This document shows positions 40,867 through 49,303 of a stretch of DNA of 64,000 nucleotides, piece after piece (within the stretch, counting starts at the first letter, position 1; every line of letters begins with the position of its first letter). The notes under the pieces are model-generated. The model was not told the DNA's origin. It saw nothing but the letters and a program-made list of their open reading frames with translations, and did not search any database. This DNA is from Microbacterium abyssi (lineage in GTDB: Bacteria > Actinomycetota > Actinomycetes > Actinomycetales > Microbacteriaceae): the NCBI RefSeq assembly GCF_015277895.1, contig NZ_CP063815.1, forward strand, positions 1,302,001 through 1,366,000. Direction: 5' to 3'. Made by a program: the position numbers and the translations under genes.

Positions 40867-41966
40867 GCCAGCACCTCGCGGAACAGCGCCATCACCTGCG
40901 GCCCCATCTCCGCCTGGGTCATCACGAGGCGGAACGACCCGTCCGGGTCGACGGACACATCCGTGCCGAGGCCACCCGACCAGCCGTAGCGCCCGGTGTG
41001 CGGGCCGGATGTCTCGACCGCGACGCCGTAGCCCCAGCCCATGCCGTCCCAGAACCCGGGGAAGAAGCTGTCATCGGTCTTCGCCGATGCGGGCACCTGG
41101 TCACTGCGCAGCTGTTCGAGCAGGGCGCGATCGAGGATGACCCGGTCGTCGTGTCGTCCGTCCGCCCCCAGCATGCGCGCGAAAGTCGCGTAGTCCGACG
41201 CCGTCGAGACGAGCTCGGCATGACTGAGGTCGAACGGGGCGGGTGCGACGTAGAAGCCCGCAGCCGCCGGCTCGATCTGCACCAGCCCCCGCGTCTGGTG
41301 GTGCCGGTAGGCGGCGGGAAGGCGGTGCGCTTCGTCCTGCGGGACGGTGTAGCCGGTGTCGAGCATGCCGAGCGGTTCGAACAGATCGGCGCGCAGGTGG
41401 TCGCCCAGCGGCATCCCCACGATGCGGGAGAGCAGGATGCCGAGGATGCCGAACGAGTGGTGGTAGCGCCAGCCGGTGCCCGGCTGGAAGGCGAGGGGGA
41501 GGCGTGCGAGGGCGTCCAGCCACTCCTGCGCGCCCAGCTCCACCGGTTCCTGTCCGGCTTCGGTGCGATTCTCGATCATCGCCTGCTTCAGAGGGCTCTC
41601 GGATGTCATCATGCCGTAGCCCGACTGGTTGGTGAGGAGGTCGCGCACCGTGATCGCCCGGTGGGCGGGCTCGGTGTCCGTCAGCGGAGAGTCGGGAGTG
41701 CGCAGGACTTCGCGATCGGCCAGCTCGGGGAGCCAGCGATCCACCGGATCGTCCAGCGCGATGCGTCCGTCATGGACGAGACGCAGGGTGGCGACCGCGA
41801 GCACGGGCTTCGTCATCGACTGGATGCGGAAGATCGCGTCGTTGGATACGTCGCCTGCGCTGGTGTACGCGAGCGGCTCGCCGGGTCTGCCGCAGGCGAC
41901 GAGGATGCCGGGCGCCGTGCCCTGTGCGACGTGGTGTTCCAGGATCTCCGGGAGGGCGCGGACCAT
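40863..41966 (-). CDS. serine hydrolase, class C beta-lactamase/EstB family
   Basis: A 367-residue enzyme of the beta-lactamase fold. The SxxK catalytic motif is SMTK near residue 50; the second-motif Tyr is in GWRYHHSFGILG near 166, and GYGWSGGLGTDVSVDP near 330 supplies the KTG-like third element (Ser/Gly-rich). FRIQSMTKPVLAVATLRLVHDGRIALDDPVDRWLPEL is characteristic of the EstB and D-alanyl-peptidase relatives. There is no signal peptide, so it is probably a cytoplasmic esterase rather than a secreted beta-lactamase. It precedes the GyrI-like gene in a two-gene operon. Confidence 0.88.
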   Translation of the reverse strand: MVRALPEILEHHVAQGTAPGILVACGRPGEPLAYTSAGDVSNDAIFRIQSMTKPVLAVATLRLVHDGRIALDDPVDRWLPELADREVLRTPDSPLTDTEPAHRAITVRDLLTNQSGYGMMTSESPLKQAMIENRTEAGQEPVELGAQEWLDALARLPLAFQPGTGWRYHHSFGILGILLSRIVGMPLGDHLRADLFEPLGMLDTGYTVPQDEAHRLPAAYRHHQTRGLVQIEPAAAGFYVAPAPFDLSHAELVSTASDYATFARMLGADGRHDDRVILDRALLEQLRSDQVPASAKTDDSFFPGFWDGMGWGYGVAVETSGPHTGRYGWSGGLGTDVSVDPDGSFRLVMTQAEMGPQVMALFREVLA

Positions 41967-42012
41967 GCCTCGAGTAAAGCGCCGATCCTCCGTGGAGTAA
42001 ACCTCCGGTCCG

Positions 42013-43440
42013 TCAGGCGTGCTGTGCGCGCTCGGAGATGTACGAACGGAGCTGCTGCTCGTCGTCGGGCATGTCCGTCACGCGCTGAGGCGCCGCCAGC
42101 AGGGCGCGCGTGTCGTCGTCCGGCTGCACGGTCGCTCCGAGCGCCTCGGAGATCAGGTCGGCGAACTTCTGCGGCTTCGCGGTCTCGAGCACGAGCATCG
42201 GGATGCCGGTCTCGAGGTGGTCGCGCGCGACCTTGGCGCCGTCGGCGGTGTGCGGGTCGATCGTGACGCCGGTCCTGTTGCGGAAGTCGCGGATCGTGGC
42301 GAGCCGGTCGTCGTGCGTGCTGGTGCCGCTGACAAGTCCGAACTCGGGGAGGAACCGGTCGAGCTCGGCGGACAGGTCGATCTCGTCGCGCTCCTCGAGC
42401 TCGTGCCACGCAGCGGCGGTGCGCTCGGGGTCGCGGCCGAGCAGATCGAACACGAACCGCTCGAGGTTCGAGGCTCGCGAGACGTCCATCGACGGGCTCG
42501 AGGTGGCGAGGGTGTTCGCAGAGCTGCGCGGCCGGTAGTGGCCGGTGCGGAAGAACTCGTCGAGCACGTTGTTCTCGTTCGTGGCGAGGACGAGCTTGCG
42601 GATCGGGATGCCCATGCTGCGGGCGTAGTGCCCGGAGAGGATGTTGCCGAAATTGCCAGACGGCACGGCGAACGAGACCTCGGACGCTGCGCGCTCGGCT
42701 TCGGCGACGTCATCCGTCGTGCGCAGCCACGCCCACACGTAGTAGACGATCTGCGCCGAGATGCGACCGAAGTTGATGGAGTTCACGGCGCCCAGGCTGT
42801 GGGCACGCTTGAACTCCAGGTCGGTGTTCAGCCGCTTGACGAGGTTCTGGCAGTCGTCGAAGACGCCCTCGACGGCGATGTTGTGCACGTTCTCGTCCTG
42901 CAGCGAGTACATCTGCGCGCGCTGGAACGCGCTCATGCGCCCCTGAGGGGAGAGCATGAACACCGAAACGCGGTCGAGGCCGCGCAGCGCGTGCTCGGCG
43001 GCGGAGCCGGTGTCGCCCGAGGTCGCGCCGAGGACGTTGAGGACGCGGTCGCTCTTCTCCAGCACGTACTCCAGCGCCTCGCCGAGGAACTGCATCGCCA
43101 TGTCCTTGAAGGCGAGCGTCGGTCCCTCCGACAGGCCCACGAGAGTCATGCCATCGCCGAGGTCGCTCAGCGGCACGACCTCCTCCGCCGCGAACTTGCC
43201 GTCTCCGTAGGCGCGAGCGGTCAGCTGGGCGAGGTCGCCGCGCGGGATGTCCGTGGCGAACAGGCCGATGACCTCGGTGGCGAGCTCGGGGTAGGTCAGC
43301 GGACGCAGGCGCTCGAGGTCTTCGGAGCTCAGGCGAGGAAGTGCCTCAGGAACGGCGAGGCCGCCATTGGGGGCGAGCCCTTCCAGGAGGACATCGCTGA
43401 ACTGCCCGAGTGTGCCGCCGCGTGTGGAGATGTACTGCAA
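42013..43440 (-). CDS. thrC: threonine synthase
   Basis: A PLP enzyme that converts O-phosphohomoserine to threonine. It has 475 residues from the start chosen. LQYISTRGG opens the protein; EGPTLAFKDMAMQFLG near residue 95 contains the PLP lysine, NVLGATSGDTGSAAEHAL follows, and SFAVPSGNFGNILSGHYA is the phosphate-binding loop. Start choice: TTG 43440 gives the family N-terminus MQYISTRGG and has GAGG 8 bases upstream. An ATG at 43491 adds 17 unrelated residues and overlaps a TACGAT promoter hexamer. In many actinobacteria thrC stands with hom and thrB; here those lie about 7 kb away on the other strand. Confidence 0.94.
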   Translation of the reverse strand: MQYISTRGGTLGQFSDVLLEGLAPNGGLAVPEALPRLSSEDLERLRPLTYPELATEVIGLFATDIPRGDLAQLTARAYGDGKFAAEEVVPLSDLGDGMTLVGLSEGPTLAFKDMAMQFLGEALEYVLEKSDRVLNVLGATSGDTGSAAEHALRGLDRVSVFMLSPQGRMSAFQRAQMYSLQDENVHNIAVEGVFDDCQNLVKRLNTDLEFKRAHSLGAVNSINFGRISAQIVYYVWAWLRTTDDVAEAERAASEVSFAVPSGNFGNILSGHYARSMGIPIRKLVLATNENNVLDEFFRTGHYRPRSSANTLATSSPSMDVSRASNLERFVFDLLGRDPERTAAAWHELEERDEIDLSAELDRFLPEFGLVSGTSTHDDRLATIRDFRNRTGVTIDPHTADGAKVARDHLETGIPMLVLETAKPQKFADLISEALGATVQPDDDTRALLAAPQRVTDMPDDEQQLRSYISERAQHA

Positions 43441-43489
43441 GTCTCGAACCTCGTTCGTGCTGGAGATGGATGCCGGGAACCTCCGTTCC

Positions 43490-43495
43490 ATCGTA
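43490..43495 (-). promoter_or_regulatory. -10 hexamer for thrC
   Basis: TACGAT on the minus strand, overlapping the in-frame ATG 43491 and giving a leader of about 40-45 bases to TTG 43440. It argues against use of that ATG. Confidence 0.4.
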
Positions 43496-43537
43496 GGGCG
43501 TGGGGCGAACGTGGTTACGACGGCAGCGAAGCGGCCG

Positions 43538-44455
43538 TCACGGCGTGGGAGTCCCGCCGTTGGCGTTGAGCGTCTCGCCGTTCACGTAGCTCGACTCGCC
43601 GGAAGCGAGGAACACGAAGGCCGGCGCCATCTCCGTCGGCTGCCCGGCTCTGCCCAGCGGCGTGCTCTGCCCGAACTCCGGCAGCTTCTCCTTGGGCTGA
43701 CCGTCCGACACCTGCAGCACAGTCCACACCGGACCGGGTGCCACTGCGTTGACGCGGATGCCGCGCTCAGCCACCTGCTGCGCGAGTCCCTTGGTGAAGT
43801 TGTTGATGGCGGCCTTCGTCGCGGCGTAGTCGAGCAGATTGGGCGAAGGCTCGTAGGCCTGGATGGACGTCGTGTTCACGATCGTCGAACCGGGGCCCAT
43901 GTGCTTGAGGGCGGCCCGGGAGAGCGTGTACATGGACTTGATGTTGATCTGGAAGGTCTCGTCGACCTGCTCGTCGGTCAGCTCTTCGAGCGATTCGCTG
44001 ACGACCTGCTTGCCGGCGTTGTTGACCAGTATGTCGAGTCCGCCGAGCTTCTCGGCGGCGGCATCCACGAGGCCGGCGCGGTATTCGCGATCCATCAGGT
44101 CTCCGGGCAGCGCCACCGCGGTGCGGCCCGCCTGCTCGATGGCGTCGACGACGCGTCTGGCATCGTCCTCCTCGGCCGGCAGGTAGGCGATGGCGACATC
44201 CGCACCTTCCCTGGCGAAGGCGATGGCGACGGCCGCGCCGATGCCGGAGTCTCCTCCTGTGACCAGAGCCCTGCGACCCTGAAGCCGGTCTCGTCCCACG
44301 TAGGACTCCAAGCCGATGTCCGGCGTCGGTTCCGTCTCGACGTCCAGGCCCGGCTCCGGCTGATCCTGCTTCGGCGGTGAGACCTTCGGGTGGCGGGTGG
44401 TGGGGTCGTCGTCGGCGAGCTGTCCTTCGCCGTGGGGCGCGGTTGCGTCAGTCAT
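43538..44455 (-). CDS. short-chain dehydrogenase, YghA/glucose-dehydrogenase-like
   Basis: A 305-residue SDR with an N-terminal polar extension of about 50 residues (PPKQDQPEPGLDVETEPTPDIGLESY), as in YghA-type enzymes. The cofactor loop is VTGGDSGIGAAVAIAFAREGADVAIAYLPAEEDDA near residue 65, the catalytic pair YAATKAAINNFTKGLA lies near 218 with Ser in NTTSIQAY, and NVNAVAPGPVW-like and GETLNANGGTPTP close the fold. Oxidoreductases of this group are often stress-related; the substrate is unknown. The ribosome site CAGGAGG lies 6 bases before the ATG. Confidence 0.9.
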   Translation of the reverse strand: MTDATAPHGEGQLADDDPTTRHPKVSPPKQDQPEPGLDVETEPTPDIGLESYVGRDRLQGRRALVTGGDSGIGAAVAIAFAREGADVAIAYLPAEEDDARRVVDAIEQAGRTAVALPGDLMDREYRAGLVDAAAEKLGGLDILVNNAGKQVVSESLEELTDEQVDETFQINIKSMYTLSRAALKHMGPGSTIVNTTSIQAYEPSPNLLDYAATKAAINNFTKGLAQQVAERGIRVNAVAPGPVWTVLQVSDGQPKEKLPEFGQSTPLGRAGQPTEMAPAFVFLASGESSYVNGETLNANGGTPTP

Positions 44456-44614
44456 GAGAAACCTCCTGTCGTTACCGACCAGGTTCCTTCATGAGCTCGT
44501 GATGTCAGAGGGGGTTGGGCGAAGCGGACCGTCTGGGGTATACGCGGTCATCGAACTCGGAGTTTCTGCGTGGCGCGACGGAATGATCGTCCATGCCATA
44601 CGAACTGAGTGTTG

Positions 44615-44687
44615 TGCCCCCGACAGGAGTCGAACCTGCGACCTACGGTACCGGAAACCGGCGCTCTATCCACTGAGCTACGGAGGC
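44615..44687 (-). tRNA. tRNA-Arg (anticodon CCG)
   Basis: A 73-base cloverleaf on the minus strand. The acceptor stem pairs GCCTCCG with CGGGGGC; the D arm is GCTCAGTGGATAGAGC; the anticodon loop TTCCGGT gives CCG, which reads CGG; the T arm is GCAGGTTCGAATCCTGT. The discriminator is A and CCA is not encoded. One mismatch is at the base of the anticodon stem. argS lies nearby. The 160 bases between this gene and the SDR show no other gene. Confidence 0.93.
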
Positions 44688-44703
44688 GTACCGAACGACG
44701 ATA

Positions 44704-45504
44704 TCACTGCTCGGGCGTGCTCTCCGCACCACCGGCCTCGGTGACCGGAGCCGCTTCGATATCGGCGAGCGCTGCCGCGACCTTCTCGGCGAGATAACGA
44801 TGGCCGTCGGTCGACGGATGCTTGTTTCCGAGGTCCACGTCGATGACGTCGAGGTAGTTCTGCTCCGTGATCCACTGATCGTGAACGGGGGAGATGTACC
44901 ACCAGCCGCGAGCGCCCGCGAGGGCGGCGAGATCATCGTCGATCCGCGCGGTTCCCGCACCGACGGGAAGCTCGTGCGGGGCAGGGCCCAGCACGACGAT
45001 CGCGGCCTCCGGATACTTCGTCGACAGAGCGTCCCAGGCATCCGTCACCGCCTCGCGATAACCCTCGGCACCCTGCTCCCGATCGTTGATCGATCCCTGG
45101 ACGATCACGAGATCCGGAGCGACCGCCGGATCGAGCGCGGCGATGCGCTCGCCGAATACCGGACCGTCGAGGCCGGGCCTGAGATATCCGCTTCCGCGCA
45201 CACCGTCGACGATCGTCTCGCCGTCCAGCAGCTCCGCCAGGACGTACGCGTAACCGAGCGTCGGCTCGCTCGCAGCGGACCCGTACGTCCACGAGTCTCC
45301 GAAGACGAGCACACGTGGATGCTCGGGCAGAACGAGCGGCGTCGGTGCAACCATGACGACCTCGTCGGAGGCGAGGATCGGAGCATCCATCGCGGCCGGC
45401 ACCCACGGCCGCCACACCCCGAGAACCACGCCGGAAACAGCCATCGCGAGCACGATGCTCAGCGCAGTCACGCGGCCACGTCGCCGCATCCTCCCCGATC
45501 CCAT
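44704..45504 (-). CDS. SGNH/GDSL-type hydrolase, membrane-anchored
   Basis: A 266-residue protein with an N-terminal signal-anchor (RVTALSIVLAMAVSGVVLGVW). Block I is VLVFGDSWTYGSAAS near residue 66 with the catalytic Ser, block III is VIVQGSINDREQG with the oxyanion Asn, and block V is NKHPSTDGHRYLAEKVAAAL near 228 with the Asp/His pair (DxxH variant). It is a putative exported esterase or deacetylase of cell-envelope polymers or lipids. The ATG follows a TACCCT hexamer by 6 bases. It is divergent from argS. Confidence 0.85.
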   Translation of the reverse strand: MGSGRMRRRGRVTALSIVLAMAVSGVVLGVWRPWVPAAMDAPILASDEVVMVAPTPLVLPEHPRVLVFGDSWTYGSAASEPTLGYAYVLAELLDGETIVDGVRGSGYLRPGLDGPVFGERIAALDPAVAPDLVIVQGSINDREQGAEGYREAVTDAWDALSTKYPEAAIVVLGPAPHELPVGAGTARIDDDLAALAGARGWWYISPVHDQWITEQNYLDVIDVDLGNKHPSTDGHRYLAEKVAAALADIEAAPVTEAGGAESTPEQ

Positions 45505-45510
45505 GGGATG

Positions 45511-45516
45511 AGGGTA
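45511..45516 (-). promoter_or_regulatory. -10 hexamer, leaderless start for the SGNH hydrolase
   Basis: TACCCT on the minus strand ends 6 bases before ATG 45504. Confidence 0.5.
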
Positions 45517-45571
45517 AGCGATCGTTCGTGCAACACCAACTCAGAGCGGAAAACACCCATCCGCCGCGCCG

Positions 45572-45577
45572 TAGACT
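45572..45577 (+). promoter_or_regulatory. -10 hexamer for argS
   Basis: TAGACT, 9 bases before ATG 45587, leaving a leader of only two or three bases. Confidence 0.45.
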
Positions 45578-45586
45578 TGACGGGCT

Positions 45587-47251
45587 ATGAACCCCGACAC
45601 CCTCGCCGAAGCCCTCCTCGCCGTCATCACGCCGATCGCGGCGTCCTTGCGACCCGGCGAGACTCTCGACATCGTCGCCGCGGACATCCCGCTGGAGCGC
45701 CCGCGCAACCGCGACCACGGCGACTGGGCATCCAACCTGGCGATGCGGCTCGCGAAGAAGCTCGGAACGAACCCCCGCGAGCTCGCGCAGCAGATCGCCG
45801 AGGAGATCGCGAAGGTCGACGGCGTCTCCAGCGCCGAGGTGGCCGGCCCGGGTTTCATCAACATCCGCCTGGATGCCGCAGCCGCCGGCGTCCTCGCCAA
45901 GACGATCATCGAAGCCGGCGACGCCTTCGGCCACAACGACTCGCAGCAGGGCGTCAGCGTGAACGTGGAGTTCGTCTCGGCGAACCCCACGGGTCCGCTG
46001 CACATCGGGCACACCCGCTGGGCGGCGCTCGGCGACTCGATCGTCCGCCTGCTCCTCGCGAGCGGCGCGAACGCCGTGCGCGAGTACTACATCAATGATG
46101 CCGGCGCGCAGATGCAGCGATTCGCGGCATCCGTCCTCGCTGCTGCGAAGGGGCGGCCGACTCCGGAGGGCGGATACCCGGGGGAGTACATCACGACCAT
46201 CGCCGGTCGCGTTCTCGAGGCTCGCCCCGACCTGCTCGACCTTCCGGAAGCCGAGCAGCTCCAGGTCGCCGAGGATCTCGCCTACGCGTACCAGCTCGAC
46301 GAGATCAAGAGCTCACTCGAGCAGTTCAATGTGCCTTTCGACGTCTGGTTCTCGGAGCGCACCCTGCATGCGAAGGACGAGAACGGCTCCAGTCTCATCG
46401 ATCGTGCCGTCGACCGGCTGCGCGAGCAGGGACACGTCTTCGACCTCGACGGCGCCGTGTGGGTACGCACCACCGATTTCGGCGATGACAAAGACCGCGT
46501 CATCCGTCGCTCCAACGGCGAGTACACCTACTTCGCTGCAGACGCCGCGTACTACCTGGACAAGGGCGACCGCGGATTCGAGAACAAGATCTACCTGCTG
46601 GGCGCCGATCATCACGGCTACGTGCACCGTCTGAAGGCGGTCGCGGGAGCCGCGGGTGAGGATCCCGACAAGAACATCGAGGTGCTCATCGGACAGCTCG
46701 TCTCGATTCGCGGCGCGCGACTCAGCAAGCGCGCCGGCAACATCATCGAGATGGACGACCTGCGCGAGTGGATCGGCACCGACGCCCTGCGTTACGCACT
46801 CGAGCGCTCGCCGGCGGATTCGCCGCTGGACCTCGACCCCGAGCTGCTGCAGAAGCGCACCAACGACAACCCGGTGTTCTACGTGCAGTACGCACATGCG
46901 CGCACGCACAACGCCAGCCGCAATGCCGCCGACTCGGGTGTCGAGCGCAGCGAGTTCGCACCGGAGACCCTGTCGCATGAGACCGAGTCGGCGCTGCTCG
47001 GCGCGCTCCAGGAGTTCCCGCGCATCGTCGCCTTCGCGGCCGAGATGCGCGAGCCGCACCGCGTCGCCCGCTACCTCGAGGAGCTCGCAGGGCTCTACCA
47101 CCGCTGGTACGACAACTGCCGGATCGCTCCGCTGGGAGATGCCCCGATCGAGAGCGTGCACCGCACCCGCCTGTGGCTGAACGACGCCACCGGTCAGGTG
47201 CTGCGCAACGGCCTCGATCTGCTCGGCGTCTCCGCGCCGGAGCGGATGTAG
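45587..47251 (+). CDS. argS: arginyl-tRNA synthetase
   Basis: A class I synthetase of 554 residues. The N-terminal Arg-tRNA-specific domain includes RNRDHGDWASNLAMRLAKKLG; the HIGH motif is NPTGPLHIGHTRWAALGDSI near residue 130; the KMSKS counterpart is ARLSKRAGNIIEMDDL near 380; and the anticodon domain has PVFYVQYAHARTHNASR. A tRNA-Arg gene lies 900 bases upstream on the other strand. It is the first gene of the aspartate-family and translation cluster. Confidence 0.96.
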   Translation: MNPDTLAEALLAVITPIAASLRPGETLDIVAADIPLERPRNRDHGDWASNLAMRLAKKLGTNPRELAQQIAEEIAKVDGVSSAEVAGPGFINIRLDAAAAGVLAKTIIEAGDAFGHNDSQQGVSVNVEFVSANPTGPLHIGHTRWAALGDSIVRLLLASGANAVREYYINDAGAQMQRFAASVLAAAKGRPTPEGGYPGEYITTIAGRVLEARPDLLDLPEAEQLQVAEDLAYAYQLDEIKSSLEQFNVPFDVWFSERTLHAKDENGSSLIDRAVDRLREQGHVFDLDGAVWVRTTDFGDDKDRVIRRSNGEYTYFAADAAYYLDKGDRGFENKIYLLGADHHGYVHRLKAVAGAAGEDPDKNIEVLIGQLVSIRGARLSKRAGNIIEMDDLREWIGTDALRYALERSPADSPLDLDPELLQKRTNDNPVFYVQYAHARTHNASRNAADSGVERSEFAPETLSHETESALLGALQEFPRIVAFAAEMREPHRVARYLEELAGLYHRWYDNCRIAPLGDAPIESVHRTRLWLNDATGQVLRNGLDLLGVSAPERM

Positions 47252-47270
47252 CACTCCGCACGGAGGAACC

Positions 47271-48104
47271 ATGAGCAATGAGCACCCCACGCTGCCGTAC
47301 CCGGAGCCGTCGTCGGAGCATCCGACGCTCGTGATCCCGGGCGACGGCGAGCAGTCGCCGAAGACGCGGCGCGCTCGCTGGCCGTGGGTGCTCCTCATCG
47401 TGGTGCTGGTCCTCGCCGCCCTGGTCGTCGCCGCGGAGCTCGTCGCGCGAGCCGTCCTTCCCGGTGTCGTCCGCGGCATCGTCATCGAGCAGCTGGAACT
47501 GCCGCAGGATCAGCAGCTCGAAGTGGATGCCGCCGGCATCCTGCTGCCGCAGCTGATCGGCGGCCGTCTCGACGAGCTGCACCTGTCGACGGACTCCGTC
47601 ACGTTCGGCGGCGTCACGGGGGCAGCGGACGTCACGGCGACCGGAATCCCGCTGCGTGGAGGAGCTCTCGATGACGCCCACGGCACTGTGCGCATCGACC
47701 AGGATCAGTTCACCTCGCTCATCGCGGCATCCGACCTCCCGATCGACGAGATCACTTTCGCGGAGCCGGACGTCACAGCATCGGGCAGCTTCGAGGTGTT
47801 CGGAATGCCGATCCCCGTCGCGCTGACCGTGACGCCGGGTGCGGATGCCGGTGAGGTGCTCCTCACGCCCGTGAAGCTCGAGGTCGCCGGGCTCAGCCTG
47901 AACGCCGCGGAGATCGCGGAGCGCTTCGGCGGGGCCGCCGCTCAGATCACCGAGCCCCAGCGCATCTGCATCGCCGATCAGCTTCCGGCCGGGCTCACGG
48001 TGACCGGACTGCAGATCGACGGTTCAGAGGCGGTCATCGACGTCGACGTCGACGGCGGGATCGCTACCGACGAGACTCTGCAGCAGAACGGCACCTGCGA
48101 CTAG
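47271..48104 (+). CDS. DUF2993 (LmeA-like) protein
   Basis: A 277-residue protein with a proline-rich cytoplasmic start (HPTLPYPEPSSEHPTLVIPG), one transmembrane helix WPWVLLIVVLVLAALVVAAEL near residue 45, and an extracytoplasmic DUF2993 domain (VIEQLELPQDQQLEVDAAGILLPQLIGGRLDELHLST). In mycobacteria LmeA is a phosphatidylinositol-binding factor for lipomannan elongation; a similar envelope-lipid role is possible. The ribosome site GGAGG precedes the ATG. Its TAG stop overlaps the convergent BrkB gene by 4 bases. Confidence 0.87.
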   Translation: MSNEHPTLPYPEPSSEHPTLVIPGDGEQSPKTRRARWPWVLLIVVLVLAALVVAAELVARAVLPGVVRGIVIEQLELPQDQQLEVDAAGILLPQLIGGRLDELHLSTDSVTFGGVTGAADVTATGIPLRGGALDDAHGTVRIDQDQFTSLIAASDLPIDEITFAEPDVTASGSFEVFGMPIPVALTVTPGADAGEVLLTPVKLEVAGLSLNAAEIAERFGGAAAQITEPQRICIADQLPAGLTVTGLQIDGSEAVIDVDVDGGIATDETLQQNGTCD

Positions 48105-49162
48105 CTGCCCTTGCGCTCGGCTTCTTCTGCTTCCTCGGCCTTCCGCAACGCCCGCGTCTCGACCATCACGTCGTGCCGGGCCCGTTGCACCCGACGCTGC
48201 GCGAACGTGCGGGCGCCGCGTGCGAGGACGCGGTCCTGTTCCTCCTCAGTGCCAGTGACGATGTAGGCGCACGCGATGAGGATCACCTGAGAGCTGAGAT
48301 TGAGCCAGATCAGCAGGGCGAGCAGTGAGGCGAACGACGCCAGCAGCGGATTCGAGGTCGCCCCGCCGACGAAGAGGCTGGACAGCTCCTGCAGCACGAG
48401 AAGCCCGGCTCCGCCGAGCAATGCGCCCGGCCACACCGAACGAGCGGAGGCGGGCTGACCGGACAGCAGCCGGTAGACGCCGAAGATCAGGAGGGTGTCC
48501 AGCGCGAAGACGACGATCAGCGATATGCCCCGCAGTCCCCATTCCGCCGCCGCTGCATCTGCGGGCAGGCCGAAGAGGCCTGCCGCCCAGCCGATGCCGA
48601 TGCGCGCGACGAACGTGACTCCGGCAGCAGCGATGAACGCCGCGGCGATGCCGACCGCGAGTGCGATGTTGCGCAGGATCACCCAGAGCCAGAACAGGTC
48701 GTCCAGCACGGCTCCTGCGATGCTGCGCACCGCGGTGCGCAGCGACCCGACAGCTCCCAGCGCCGCGCCGATGAGTGCGACGAGCGAGATGATCCCGGTG
48801 ATGGACAGCCCGATCGGCGCCTCGATCTGAGTGGGATCCTTGACGACGCCGTCTTCGCCCACCAGGCCGGGCACCGCTTCGTCGATGGCGTCGAGGATGG
48901 CCCTGAACACGTCCGGATTGCCGGCGAGCCAGATCGCCGCGAGCGAGAAGCCCAGCAGCAGACCGGCGAAGATGCTGAACAGCGCGCGATAGGTGACGCT
49001 GTCGGCCAGCATCGGGCCGTGTCGTTCGGAGTACAGCAGATAGGCGCGGACGGGCTTGCGGGCAAGAGCCCAGGCGATCACCTTCTTGACCAGCCCTGCG
49101 ATGCCTCCCGCTTTCTTCGGGTGCTCGTCAGGTCTGCTGCTCTCGCTGGTCTTGCTGTCCAT
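48101..49162 (-). CDS. YihY/BrkB family membrane protein
   Basis: A 353-residue protein with about six helices (formerly called virulence factor BrkB). RHGPMLADSVTYRALFSIFAGLLLGFSLAAIWL at about 50-80 is the family start, WLWVILRNIALAVG and FGVYRLLSGQPASARSVWPGALLGGAGLLVLQELSSLFVGG are conserved core helices, and a basic, Glu/Arg-rich C-terminal tail ends the protein. The function is not established. The start MDSKTSESS at 49162 follows a TACGGT hexamer by 6 bases. It is divergent from lysA. Confidence 0.88.
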   Translation of the reverse strand: MDSKTSESSRPDEHPKKAGGIAGLVKKVIAWALARKPVRAYLLYSERHGPMLADSVTYRALFSIFAGLLLGFSLAAIWLAGNPDVFRAILDAIDEAVPGLVGEDGVVKDPTQIEAPIGLSITGIISLVALIGAALGAVGSLRTAVRSIAGAVLDDLFWLWVILRNIALAVGIAAAFIAAAGVTFVARIGIGWAAGLFGLPADAAAAEWGLRGISLIVVFALDTLLIFGVYRLLSGQPASARSVWPGALLGGAGLLVLQELSSLFVGGATSNPLLASFASLLALLIWLNLSSQVILIACAYIVTGTEEEQDRVLARGARTFAQRRVQRARHDVMVETRALRKAEEAEEAERKGS

Positions 49163-49168
49163 GGCATC

Positions 49169-49174
49169 ACCGTA
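49169..49174 (-). promoter_or_regulatory. -10 hexamer, leaderless start for the BrkB gene
   Basis: TACGGT on the minus strand ends 6 bases before ATG 49162. Confidence 0.5.
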
Positions 49175-49236
49175 ATGAATCGTGATCTGTCTGCGGGAGG
49201 GGCTTGCGTGATGCAGGGGGAGCCTGGCAGGTGCCA

Positions 49237-49242
49237 TAGAAT
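49237..49242 (+). promoter_or_regulatory. -10 hexamer upstream of lysA
   Basis: TAGAAT, about 60 bases before the chosen lysA start, predicting a leader of about 55 bases and transcription of lysA-hom-thrB as an operon. Confidence 0.45.
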
Positions 49243-49303
49243 CGGGGCAACCTCGCGCGGCCCGTCTTCGCCTGAGGTTTCCCCCTCCGACGATTGGTGC
49301 TGT

